Source: Bacteriovorax stolpii (GTDB lineage Bacteria; Bdellovibrionota; UBA1018). Taken from it: a stretch of DNA of 33,169 nt. Of the stretch, positions 27,301 to 33,063 are shown piece by piece. Numbering within the stretch: the first letter of the stretch is position 1; the number at the start of each line of letters is the position of its first letter. The translations under genes and the position numbers were made by a program. The DNA is taken from contig CAMAQA010000029.1 in the NCBI GenBank assembly GCA_945860415.1, forward strand, positions 1 through 33,169. The letters are read 5' to 3'. Under the pieces are notes generated by a model that saw nothing but the letters and a program-made list of their open reading frames with translations, ran no database searches and had not been told where the DNA came from.

Positions 27301-27376
27301 GCGCTGGGCCTTCAACAAGTACCTGGAAATGGAGCCTGACGCGGCGGACAAAGGCGAGATCCAGAAAAACCTGTGA
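24353..27376 (+). CDS. Membrane-anchored tetratricopeptide-repeat protein with GYF_2/DUF4339-like N-terminus
   Basis: A 1007-residue protein with no enzyme motif. Residues about 10-65 resemble the GYF_2/DUF4339 module (GRVLGPIDAERIEKLIRKGH, then a W-x-P-F segment). Next is an acidic, Pro-rich linker to about residue 200, with four short Thr-hydrophobic motifs (ATTILPG, RTVVGSP, GTAVGIS, KTVVFQR). One membrane segment lies at about 222-240 (MILLVLVFIALELVA). The remaining 750 residues are a long TPR solenoid, with repeats of the type ALVQYRRAVELNPRHG and AALREFEQELKNG. By the positive-inside rule, the TPR part would be in the periplasm. GAGAGGA lies just before ATG 24353. The gene is 36 bases after nuoN and 14 before serS. 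Role unknown; a scaffold for an envelope complex is an inference. Confidence 0.8.
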   Translation: MAAKRSSTKFKIRLETGRVLGPIDAERIEKLIRKGHVRGSELVRPHPDGDWKPFAHYPELADVMFAVAAGKSVEETKAGTAQHLPEAAQTQLLEATTILPGDSEPAQVSVPQQSSEGSASFLSLESVPQPEKPPEPAEPTRAPPGPVVVEEQEPEDRTVVGSPFDQDEEEGTAVGISLQGEELPEVKNISQEKTVVFQRSSTSKKLPGRTGKPGRTRVQRVMILLVLVFIALELVADMTDSPRKARDRTEEIRPRLPSATEKKPDPMQSQRLYIQGLEQYRSDSLPEYRKAASLFTKAVEADPQNVRALAMLASSYLNLIDVSNKDETYFSVISKLIELSRAKDLDMPETLIAEVEYLLFSQRPTAAQNRVIDYTKSHKNYDSILFVYLAQVLLARGDYATAARYLSPLSDDKPYSVKVFHLRGQIAEGLADSDAALVQYRRAVELNPRHGFSRYRILRLLEARATLREGREHLVFLSKNPDLLPAREQAQVLSWRATVEESEGRVDVALGLVERSLRLDSDNPAYSLQHYLLRARAGDTVPSIRKEARLYYHIAEGERLAREGRIEEALVQYLEARRESPKSPLPLSKRGELFYAIKKDIVNARIAYQKAAELAPRDVRIWSKYIELLIQSYEWDEAAKAMARFRSLPVPQGIIDKISADWHARQGLHVEAQSHYRKAMSRSYIDPNVYLAYGKSLIATKQFEQAPFIFSLAMRLDPENPEALLGTATAIAGSDGIDRAVAYLQDEIQKGRGTRVELLCGIASLLIQKGRLDQAEELIEQAKTLRPEAPQPWKASAELALARGTERKWKEKADDAFRAYLDRNPSDATIMYERYRVLVDLEKYEQADQELGRIYESYPKFPSLHFSKGLIYMRLANYKAALREFEQELKNGNTSTQNLIELGKAHLELKEPDKALGYFIRAIKRSPGDSEPKIQAGRANLVLTRYEAAVAMFQEAMKIDSGNPMIYRHLGYVYRAMGDAGNMRWAFNKYLEMEPDAADKGEIQKNL

Positions 27377-27390
27377 TACGGTGAACCGGT

Positions 27391-28722
27391 ATGCTTGATC
27401 CGAAATACTTTGGCGAGGCAGTGGGAGAACTTGAAGCGGGTCTGAAGAGGCGCAACGCCGATCCGGCGCTGGTCTCGCGGATTGCCGAACTTTCCAAGTC
27501 GCGCAAGGCGCTCATCATGCAAGGAGATGCCCTGAAGGCCAAGCGCAACCAGGCCTCGCAGGAAATCGGCGCCTTGAAGGCCAAGGCAAAGTCCGACCCT
27601 GCAGCTGCGGCCGAGGCCGAGCGCCGCATGGTCGAGACTCGCGCCATCGGGGACGAGATCAAGGCCATTGATGCGAAGCTTGCCGAAGTCGACGGCGAGT
27701 TCACGAACCTTGGACTTCGCATTCCGAACATTCCGCACGCCTCGGTTCCGAATGGCGCTGGCGCTGACGACAATGTTGAAGCCCGCCGCTGGGGAACTCC
27801 CCGCCAGTTCTCGTTTCAGCCACTCGATCACGTCACGCTCGGCGAGAAGCTGGGCATCCTGGATTTTGAACGCGCCGGAAAGCTCTCGGGCGCACGATTC
27901 ACGCTCTATCTCGGCGCCGGAGCCACGCTCGAGCGCGCATTGATTCAGTTCATGCTGGATCTGCACACGCGCCAGCACGGCTACCGCGAAGTGATTCCAC
28001 CGTTCATGGTCAACCGCGAGTCGATGACTGGAACCGGCCAGCTTCCGAAGTTCGAAGAAGACCTCTTCAAGACCGGCACCGCGGATCGCGAGCTGTTCCT
28101 GATTCCAACCTCGGAAGTGCCGCTCACGAACATCTACCGTGACGAGATCATCGAGCCGGGCAAGCTGCCGTTTTATCTGACGGCCTATTCGCCCTGCTTC
28201 CGCTCGGAGGCCGGTTCGTACGGCAAGGACACGCGTGGCCTGATCCGCCAGCACCAGTTCCAGAAGGTCGAGCTCGTGAAGATCGTCGAGCCCGAGAGGT
28301 CGTACGACGAGCTCGAAAAGATGACGGCCAACGCCGAGAAGGTGCTCGAGCTCCTCGGCCTTCCGTATCGTACGATGGCCCTCTGCACCGGCGACATGGG
28401 CTTCAGTGCGGCCAAAACCTACGACATCGAAGTGTGGCTGCCGGCGCAGAGCACTTACCGCGAAATCTCGTCGTGCTCGAACTGCGAGGACTTCCAGGCG
28501 CGACGCGCGCAGATCCGCTACCGTCCGGAGGCCCAGGGCAAGCCCCGCCTGGCCCATACGCTGAACGGCTCAGGCCTCGCGGTCGGACGCACCTTCATCG
28601 CGATTCTCGAAAACTACCAGGACGAGAAGGGCCGCGTGGAAATTCCGGAGCCGCTGCACCGTTACATCGAGGGTGCGCCTGGATTCGTTCGCGAGGGTTC
28701 GAAGATCTGGTTGACGGGCTAA
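27391..28722 (+). CDS. serS: Seryl-tRNA synthetase
   Basis: A 443-residue class II synthetase that attaches serine to tRNA-Ser in the cytoplasm. Residues about 30-105 form the long charged coiled-coil arm that grips the long variable arm of tRNA-Ser. TSEVPLTN, then motif 2 [20 protein letters not shown] and motif 3 [19 protein letters not shown], are characteristic. Length is normal for the family (about 425-430). ATG 27391 gives the expected start MLDPKYF. It lies 51 bases before a tRNA-Ser gene, an unusual but logical pairing of enzyme and substrate. Confidence 0.97.
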   Translation: MLDPKYFGEAVGELEAGLKRRNADPALVSRIAELSKSRKALIMQGDALKAKRNQASQEIGALKAKAKSDPAAAAEAERRMVETRAIGDEIKAIDAKLAEVDGEFTNLGLRIPNIPHASVPNGAGADDNVEARRWGTPRQFSFQPLDHVTLGEKLGILDFERAGKLSGARFTLYLGAGATLERALIQFMLDLHTRQHGYREVIPPFMVNRESMTGTGQLPKFEEDLFKTGTADRELFLIPTSEVPLTNIYRDEIIEPGKLPFYLTAYSPCFRSEAGSYGKDTRGLIRQHQFQKVELVKIVEPERSYDELEKMTANAEKVLELLGLPYRTMALCTGDMGFSAAKTYDIEVWLPAQSTYREISSCSNCEDFQARRAQIRYRPEAQGKPRLAHTLNGSGLAVGRTFIAILENYQDEKGRVEIPEPLHRYIEGAPGFVREGSKIWLTG

Positions 28723-28730
28723 TCGCCAGT

Positions 28731-28768
28731 TTGACATGACGGACTCGTCGACCCCGAGTCCTGCTTTT
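28731..28768 (+). promoter_or_regulatory. Possible tRNA promoter -35 and weak hairpin between serS and tRNA-Ser
   Basis: TTGACA at 28731-28736 is a perfect -35 hexamer placed so that transcription would begin a few bases before the tRNA. No good -10 lies at the right distance. A 7-bp hairpin, GGACTCG (28741-28747) with CGAGTCC (28755-28761), is followed by TGCTTTTG and could be a weak terminator for serS. The two readings overlap and cannot be separated by eye. Confidence 0.3.
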
Positions 28769-28773
28769 GATGC

Positions 28774-28863
28774 GGAGAGATGGCAGAGTGGTCGAATGCG
28801 CCGGTTTTGAAAACCGGAGTGGGGGCAACCTCACCGGGGGTTCGAATCCCTCTCTCTCCGCCA
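28774..28863 (+). tRNA. tRNA-Ser (anticodon UGA)
   Basis: The acceptor stem GGAGAGA (28774-28780) pairs with TCTCTCC (28853-28859), followed by discriminator G and an encoded CCA. The anticodon stem is CCGGT/ACCGG with loop TTTGAAA, so the anticodon is TGA. The long variable arm (GGGGGCAACCTC region) and the T-loop GGTTCGAATCC are typical of tRNA-Ser. The 3' end marks the left boundary of the A+T-rich element, so it is probably the integration target with the tRNA restored. Confidence 0.97.
28840..28863 (+). other. Putative attachment site (attL) at the tRNA-Ser 3' end
   Basis: Base composition drops sharply immediately after the tRNA CCA, and a tyrosine integrase reads towards the tRNA 270 bases away. 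This is the usual layout of an element inserted into a tRNA 3' end. The T-arm/acceptor sequence would be the repeat. I found no second copy up to the right edge, so attR should lie outside the window and the exact core length is unknown. Confidence 0.55.
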
Positions 28864-28885
28864 TTTATTACTGCGATATATCTCA

Positions 28886-29014
28886 TTACAAGAATATTTC
28901 TAAGTCCGCGTTCTCTGGTCGGGCGTGTTACAAAAATTTAGTAATATCAGGTATTTGTATTACAAAAATATTTGCCCTGCTTTTATAGCGGCGGAAAAAT
29001 AAATTTTTTGTAAC
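28886..29014. repeat. Four copies of a TTACAAAAATWTT motif: candidate integrase or excisionase arm sites
   Basis: Three direct copies on the plus strand start at 28886 (TTACAAGAATATTT), 28928 (TTACAAAAATTTAG) and 28960 (TTACAAAAATATTT). One inverted copy lies at 29001-29014 (GTTACAAAAAATTT read on the minus strand). They sit between the tRNA end and the integrase gene, where arm-type binding sites of tyrosine integrases are found. This 268-base stretch (28864-29131) contains no gene that I can support. Confidence 0.5.
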
Positions 29015-29077
29015 AACCCACAGGACACCCAGTGGGTGACGGCCATAAACTCCAATGATTTCAAGATTGAGAAAAAG

Positions 29078-29106
29078 AAAACCGCCGAGATTGTCGGCGG
29101 TTTTTT
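29078..29106. terminator. Bidirectional rho-independent terminator
   Basis: CCGCCGA-GATTG-TCGGCGG forms a 7-bp GC-rich stem, extended by four A:T pairs (arms 29078-29088 and 29094-29104). On the plus strand a run of six T follows. On the minus strand TTTTCTTTTT follows, so it can also end the integrase transcript, whose stop lies 26 bases away. It insulates the element from the chromosomal serS/tRNA side. Confidence 0.85.
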
Positions 29107-29131
29107 AAGATTTAAATGTAGTAATTAAATA

Positions 29132-30379
29132 CTATACGCTTTTGAGTTTTTTCGTATAGGGCTTTAAGCTGTGAGAAACGCCCTTAGTTTCCCTACTCTC
29201 AAGTTTTGCGATGTAGTGTTTAAGGCTTTTATAATCCCGATGTCCTGTCTGGGATTGGACTACCAAGTAGGAAACTGGATTTGGAGCCGTTAATAAATTC
29301 ATCACATAGCTGGAACGGAGGGAGTGGAATATAGGCCACTGTTCCTCACCTTTGTGATTTTTTTCGGGAACATATCCCACTTCTTTTAAAATTGACTGTA
29401 GGGCGCGGGCCGCCTTACCGCCTTGCCATTCACTGTCACGGGGAAATACAAATTCTTTTTCTGGGCTTCTTAACTTGTGGGACAAAACATATTTTCTAAT
29501 AGCGGTTATATCTACCGTTCTCTCTTGGCCTGTTTTGGTCGGCGTGAGCTTTTCGGTTCTCCAATTAAAAGTGGATTTAACCACGATGTAACTATTCTCT
29601 GGGTCTTCTAAATGAACGTTCTCCCACTTCAACGCATAGCCCTCTCCGTTCCTAAGCCCTGTGTAGTAATGAAAATAGATTGGGGCCGCCCACTTGGTGA
29701 GTGGCTCCATATTCGGGCCGTGTAGGCGGTCTATGACCTTCTCCATTACCTCTGGCCGTATCCATATCACTTTATAGGGTTCGTCGTTCTTATCACGGGG
29801 TAAATAAATTCCGTGGGCGGGGTTAAGGTAAATACTGGCGGCGGGGCCTAAGATATATTTAAAAGCCGTGCGGATATGCCGCATATAGTGCTTCTTCACG
29901 CCGTAGGCGAGAATACTAAACTCACGGCTTCTAATCATTGTATCAATATGGTGGGTGGATATTTGAGAAAGAAATAATTTTTCCCACTGTCTTGTGTATT
30001 TGTAAGCCGCCTTAGCCGTTTCTAATGAGCCTTGTCCCAATGGCTTGTAGCTGTTTTTACTGTCTTCAATTTTTTGCTCTATGTGCTTTATGTATCTGCC
30101 GTAGGCGGCTTCCCATTTTAATTGGCCGTCTTTGTGCCTCATGTCCTCTTGATTAAGTTCGTTGGTAAATTTCTTGCGTAGTTGTCGGGCCTCTTGAATG
30201 AGTTTTACCTGTCTCTGTTTTTTCGTTCTTACTTTGCCGTTAATCCGCTTTTGAACAACAACCATAAAACGGCCATTCGCCATTTTATAAACACATTCCT
30301 CAATTTTTTCTCTCACCTTGTCGTGAGGGCTAAGGAATTTTTCTTTTTTCTGTGGTTTGTCGTTTTGATTTTCGTCCAT
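29132..30379 (-). CDS. Tyrosine-type site-specific integrase
   Basis: A 415-residue recombinase expected to insert and excise the element at the tRNA-Ser gene. The catalytic set is complete: Arg243 in TGLRNGEG, Lys282 in TKTGQERTVDI, His352-x2-Arg355 in HSLRSSYV, His380 in TGHRDYKS and the nucleophile Tyr389 in KHYIAK. An N-terminal basic domain (about 25-80) could bind arm sites, and the core-binding SAM-like domain is at about 85-185. AGGGA precedes the ATG at 30379. The gene reads towards the tRNA and lies downstream of the membrane protein gene on the same strand. The A+T-rich codons differ from the chromosomal genes. Confidence 0.93.
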   Translation of the reverse strand: MDENQNDKPQKKEKFLSPHDKVREKIEECVYKMANGRFMVVVQKRINGKVRTKKQRQVKLIQEARQLRKKFTNELNQEDMRHKDGQLKWEAAYGRYIKHIEQKIEDSKNSYKPLGQGSLETAKAAYKYTRQWEKLFLSQISTHHIDTMIRSREFSILAYGVKKHYMRHIRTAFKYILGPAASIYLNPAHGIYLPRDKNDEPYKVIWIRPEVMEKVIDRLHGPNMEPLTKWAAPIYFHYYTGLRNGEGYALKWENVHLEDPENSYIVVKSTFNWRTEKLTPTKTGQERTVDITAIRKYVLSHKLRSPEKEFVFPRDSEWQGGKAARALQSILKEVGYVPEKNHKGEEQWPIFHSLRSSYVMNLLTAPNPVSYLVVQSQTGHRDYKSLKHYIAKLESRETKGVSHSLKPYTKKLKSV

Positions 30380-30424
30380 AAGTTTTCCCTACTTTCTTTT
30401 CGGTAAGATTAAGAAAAGATTGAA

Positions 30425-30988
30425 CTAAGCGGCTACGCGCGTGGGGTTCCCCGTGCGGCCTGTTTTCTTAAAATCCGTGAGCAATTGCGCATAATAGTCG
30501 GGGTTTAATTTTCTAAGCGGTTTGGGCGTTTGATAAAGCCAAAGGTCCTCAATTTTCTGGGGCCAAAGTCTTGACGAGTTTTCTAATAAGTAAGAACGAG
30601 TAAAGGCCATTTCTAAAAGCAACCGTAGGGCCAAGGCCTTAAACTCTGTTGGGCTTAGGTCTTGCGTTTCAACCGAGTAAAAAGCGTCGCTAAACTCACG
30701 AGGAAAAAGTTTTTCTCTTACCACCAAAAGGCGGTCAATGTCTGGCCCCGTTACGGCGTCGGGGAAAATCTCATTCAACTCTAAGCCGAGTCGTGGGGTG
30801 TATCCCGTTCTTACGGCCTCAATGAGTTCGGGGCTATCTTTTTTAGGCGTGTAAATGACCTTAGGCCCGCGTATGCGGTCAATAATGACGGCTAAGAACG
30901 CCCATAAAGCCCAAGCGATGACTAATCCTATGAAAATAGGGATTAGGTAAAACGGCGAAATAAGGATTAACATTAGCGGATTATTCAT
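30425..30988 (-). CDS. Hypothetical membrane protein of the integrated element
   Basis: I do not recognise this 187-residue protein. Residues about 5-37 are strongly hydrophobic (MLILISPFYLIPIFIG...WAFLAVIID), long enough for one or two membrane passes, followed by a basic segment. The rest looks soluble and cytoplasmic. It contains a helical region (about 110-135), several Trp and Tyr residues near 140-160, and a basic tail. The start at 30988 has no clear ribosome site; Met6 is an alternative. It sits 45 bases upstream of the integrase on the same strand and is divergent from the Xre-type gene. Confidence 0.6.
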   Translation of the reverse strand: MNNPLMLILISPFYLIPIFIGLVIAWALWAFLAVIIDRIRGPKVIYTPKKDSPELIEAVRTGYTPRLGLELNEIFPDAVTGPDIDRLLVVREKLFPREFSDAFYSVETQDLSPTEFKALALRLLLEMAFTRSYLLENSSRLWPQKIEDLWLYQTPKPLRKLNPDYYAQLLTDFKKTGRTGNPTRVAA

Positions 30989-31063
30989 ATAGCTTTATAT
31001 TACTACAAAAGACGCCGCGAGTCGATTGTCTTTATAGTATTATTTTGCTACAAGGAAATAACA
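30989..31063. promoter_or_regulatory. Divergent promoter region with two imperfect repeats
   Basis: The 75 bases between the membrane protein gene and the xre-type gene are A+T-rich and contain two related stretches. CTTTATATTACTACAA is at 30993-31008. A second block at 31030-31053 begins CTTTATA and ends CTACAA with extra bases between. A TATTAT (31038-31043) could be a -10. Repeats here suit a small Xre repressor controlling both directions. No exact promoter is assigned. Confidence 0.4.
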
Positions 31064-31312
31064 ATGGCCCAAAATGAAACCTTAGATGTTAAAGCACTGT
31101 ATAAAAAGGAACGGCGGAAACTCCCACGGCTTAAAATTGCCGAGGCTATTGAAAAAAGCGGCTTAACGTATATGGAAATAGCCGAGCGGCTTGGACTAAA
31201 TCACTACCAGAACATTACTAAGTTAAAGGCCGCCGAGAATATCAGTTTTAAAAAGCTCTGCGCCTTGGCCCTTGCCTTGGAGTGTAAGGTTCAAGACCTT
31301 TACGAGGAATAA
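31064..31312 (+). CDS. Small Xre/Cro-type DNA-binding regulator
   Basis: An 82-residue protein with a helix-turn-helix at about residues 33-62 (LTYMEIAERLGLNHYQNITK), followed by SFKKLCALALALECKVQDLYEE, a typical end of one-domain Xre proteins. Such proteins regulate mobile elements. AAGGA lies before ATG 31064. It is divergent from the membrane-protein/integrase pair, which it may control, and its last 13 bases overlap the convergent gene on the other strand. An antitoxin role is possible because a small protein gene lies next to it, but that gene is convergent, so this is weak. Confidence 0.75.
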   Translation: MAQNETLDVKALYKKERRKLPRLKIAEAIEKSGLTYMEIAERLGLNHYQNITKLKAAENISFKKLCALALALECKVQDLYEE

Positions 31313-31527
31313 AGGTCGTAGTCGTCCATACGGGCCTTAGCGAGCCTATGAACCATAAGAATTTCCCCTAATCTTAGTTCATACTCACCTTTAAAAATTT
31401 TGTAACGGTTCTTACTGACTTTTATAAGAGCGATTGAATTTGGATAAGATAAACACCGAACACGAAATACAATAAAGTAATCCTCTCTAAATTGTTCCTC
31501 TAACCACATTAAGTCAATTGTCTTCAT
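31300..31527 (-). CDS. Hypothetical small protein
   Basis: I do not recognise this 75-residue protein. It starts at ATG 31527-31525, chosen because a perfect AGGAGG (31541-31536) stands eight bases upstream; the longer frame from 31560 would run through that site. The sequence has beta-like alternation in the middle (EDYFIVFRVRCL, SIALIKVSKNRYKIF) and a charged end (KARMDDYDLYSS), suggesting a small soluble domain. The 3' end overlaps the xre-type gene by 13 bases, tail to tail. The strong ribosome site supports it being real. Confidence 0.55.
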   Translation of the reverse strand: MKTIDLMWLEEQFREDYFIVFRVRCLSYPNSIALIKVSKNRYKIFKGEYELRLGEILMVHRLAKARMDDYDLYSS

Positions 31528-31585
31528 TTGTTTTTCCTCCTGAAAAATAAATGGATCCACTCCGTTAAACTTTGACGAGCGCCGC

Positions 31586-31626
31586 TTATTATTAAGAAAT
31601 TATTTCTATAATTTTCTTAATAATAA
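31586..31626. repeat. 14-bp perfect inverted repeat, operator- or terminator-like
   Basis: TTATTATTAAGAAA (31586-31599) and TTTCTTAATAATAA (31613-31626) are perfectly complementary, with a 13-base spacer. It lies between two minus-strand genes, about 60 bases upstream of the start at 31527. It is entirely A+T-rich except for one G:C pair and has no T-run in the transcript direction, so a protein-binding operator fits better than a terminator. The surrounding 31528-31670 stretch has no other gene I can support. Confidence 0.5.
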
Positions 31627-31670
31627 TTGTTTATAAGAGAAAATAATCAGTTTTTGATGGTGCTCAATTT

Positions 31671-32009
31671 TTAACGGTCATCATTTTTCTCAACGGTATC
31701 CGTATTTTTGAAACGAAACCCCAGGCGTTCCTGTATCAGTTCCCAGTTATACTCCGTTGTCTCTGTAAGCCTAAGCCATTGCTTATTGCCTTTATCCAAT
31801 GGATCAAGCTGGATTAGTCTCAATTCATTGAGTTGCCTTAGCCCCTCTTGGACTGAGTTGTAAGATAAGCCCGTGGAAAATCCTAAATCCCTACGGGAAA
31901 ACTGTAAGGTTTTTTTAGCCTGTAAGTGGGCATTGTTCTCAACCCTGTAACGGAAAAGTAAAAGTATTCTTAGTCCAGAATTTGGCACTACCCGAGAATT
32001 TAAAACCAC
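31671..32009 (-). CDS. Hypothetical winged-helix-like protein
   Basis: A 112-residue protein with a probable winged helix-turn-helix at about 30-75 (FSRRDLGFSTGLSYNSVQEGLRQLNELRLIQ), followed by a beta-wing-like WLRLTETTEYNW. The only start is GTG 32009-32007, because a stop lies just upstream in frame, and there is no clear ribosome site. The helix-turn-helix layout resembles that in the replication-type gene at 32188, which is divergent from it. It may be a regulator of replication or transfer. The function is not established. Confidence 0.5.
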   Translation of the reverse strand: MVLNSRVVPNSGLRILLLFRYRVENNAHLQAKKTLQFSRRDLGFSTGLSYNSVQEGLRQLNELRLIQLDPLDKGNKQWLRLTETTEYNWELIQERLGFRFKNTDTVEKNDDR

Positions 32010-32124
32010 CCATAAAATTTAAAGATAACTGACGCCCTCCAATTCAGTTTCTTAAATAGAAAAAAGCCCCAGATATTTTTTCTTTTAAATCTTTTCTTTT
32101 ATTCCCCTACCTATTGAAAACACC

Positions 32125-32183
32125 AATGGGCTTAGCCGTTGCCAACGGCTTTAAGGTTTTCCCATTTAGTTAGAAATGGGGGA
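32125..32183 (+). promoter_or_regulatory. Leader with palindrome and mutually exclusive hairpins over a ribosome site
   Basis: Upstream of the HTH gene the sequence contains AATGGG (32125-32130), the perfect palindrome GCCGTTG-C-CAACGGC (32135-32149), CCCATTT (32161-32167) and AAATGGG (32174-32180). CCCATTT can pair either with the upstream AATGGG, enclosing the palindrome, or with AAATGGG, which contains most of the GGGGGA ribosome site (32178-32183). The two structures exclude each other, like a translational switch. The remaining 32010-32124 is A+T-rich with no gene I can support. Confidence 0.5.
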
Positions 32184-32187
32184 ACCA

Positions 32188-32979
32188 ATGAAACCGAAAC
32201 AAGTGCCGTATATTTTTATTCCGTATCCCGCTTTTCTGGCCGAGTGTGATGAACTCACTCCACAAGAAAAGGCGGTTCTGCTTTTCTTAATGTCTTCAAC
32301 TTATAGAAACTGGAACCCATCTTATAGGGAGTTGTCGGCTAAACTCTCATTAGGAAACTCAACGATTAAGCGGGCGATTACTAAACTCCGCTTACTGGGA
32401 TTTATAACGGCGTCCGTGTCTATCCACGGGGAAACATATAAGAATAAGGTTAATCAATACCGAGTGAATTTTAAAAATCCCACCGAATGGTGTCCTACGC
32501 TGGATTTAAAGACGAGTATAGAGCGGTGCTATGAGATGAACGGTTCCCCTGTGCCTATTTTTTCTTATGTATATTTGGATAACAAAACATTGGCCGAGGA
32601 TTTTGAGCACGCCTTATCCACGGGCGAAATACGGCGAACCCGTGCGGTGGCCGTGGATATGGTGGATAAAATTTTATCTTCAACTTTGCCAATAGCGGTA
32701 AGATTGGAATTTGAGGAAAAGAAATTTAGTAAGCTGGTCGGTGTCTGGCGGTCGTGCCGTGCTTTTATTGAATGGCTTGAAATAAAAAAGGACTACTTAA
32801 ACGGCGAGCAAGTAGAACAATTAAAAAATCTTTTTATCAGTGAAAATCTGGACGGCGAACGGCGGACGATATTGCGGGAAACCCTACTTACTAAAACCGC
32901 CGCCGAGTTTTTGACTGTTATGGAAACCGAGCGGGAAAAATCACAAGCCGAACGGGATAAAAAATTATCTCCGCCCTAA
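32188..32979 (+). CDS. Replication-initiator-like protein with N-terminal helix-turn-helix (HTH_36 type)
   Basis: A 263-residue protein. Residues about 18-75 (ELTPQEKAVLLFLMSS, PSYRELSAKLSLGNSTIKRA, then ITKLRLLGFI) match the HTH_36 pattern found at the N-terminus of phage and plasmid replication initiators. The rest is a helical, charged region without motifs I can name, ending in a long charged helix (VMETEREKSQAERDKKLSPP). ATG 32188 is preferred: GGGGGA stands 4-5 bases upstream, while the in-frame ATG 32176 has no ribosome site and lies inside the leader hairpin. In context it may give the element its own replication, as in many integrative conjugative or mobilisable elements. Confidence 0.65.
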   Translation: MKPKQVPYIFIPYPAFLAECDELTPQEKAVLLFLMSSTYRNWNPSYRELSAKLSLGNSTIKRAITKLRLLGFITASVSIHGETYKNKVNQYRVNFKNPTEWCPTLDLKTSIERCYEMNGSPVPIFSYVYLDNKTLAEDFEHALSTGEIRRTRAVAVDMVDKILSSTLPIAVRLEFEEKKFSKLVGVWRSCRAFIEWLEIKKDYLNGEQVEQLKNLFISENLDGERRTILRETLLTKTAAEFLTVMETEREKSQAERDKKLSPP

Positions 32980-32994
32980 CTCTATTTATGAATT

Positions 32995-33063
32995 ATGGGA
33001 AAGGTTGGCCGTCCTAAAAAGTGTAGTAGCCCCGCTTTCGACCGGCCCAGTCTGAGTCGCTAA
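32995..33063 (+). pseudogene. Start of a small gene interrupted by an insertion sequence
   Basis: A frame beginning at ATG 32995 reads MGKVGRPKK and then passes into what looks like the left end of an insertion sequence at 33022, ending at a stop at 33061-33063. The basic GRPKK motif is common at the start of small DNA-binding or phage terminase-type proteins. The body of the gene, if it still exists, would lie beyond the insertion sequence, outside the window. The reading is tentative because so little of the original gene remains. Confidence 0.4.

Noticed and set aside
28595..28864. Minus-strand frame starting MAEREGFEPP
   Set aside because: This is the well-known false protein read from the antisense strand of tRNA-Ser; it covers the tRNA and the end of serS.
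31064..31527. Toxin-antitoxin pair made by the Xre gene and the small gene next to it
   Set aside because: The two genes are convergent and overlap at their 3' ends instead of forming one operon, and the small protein has no toxin motif I can recognise.
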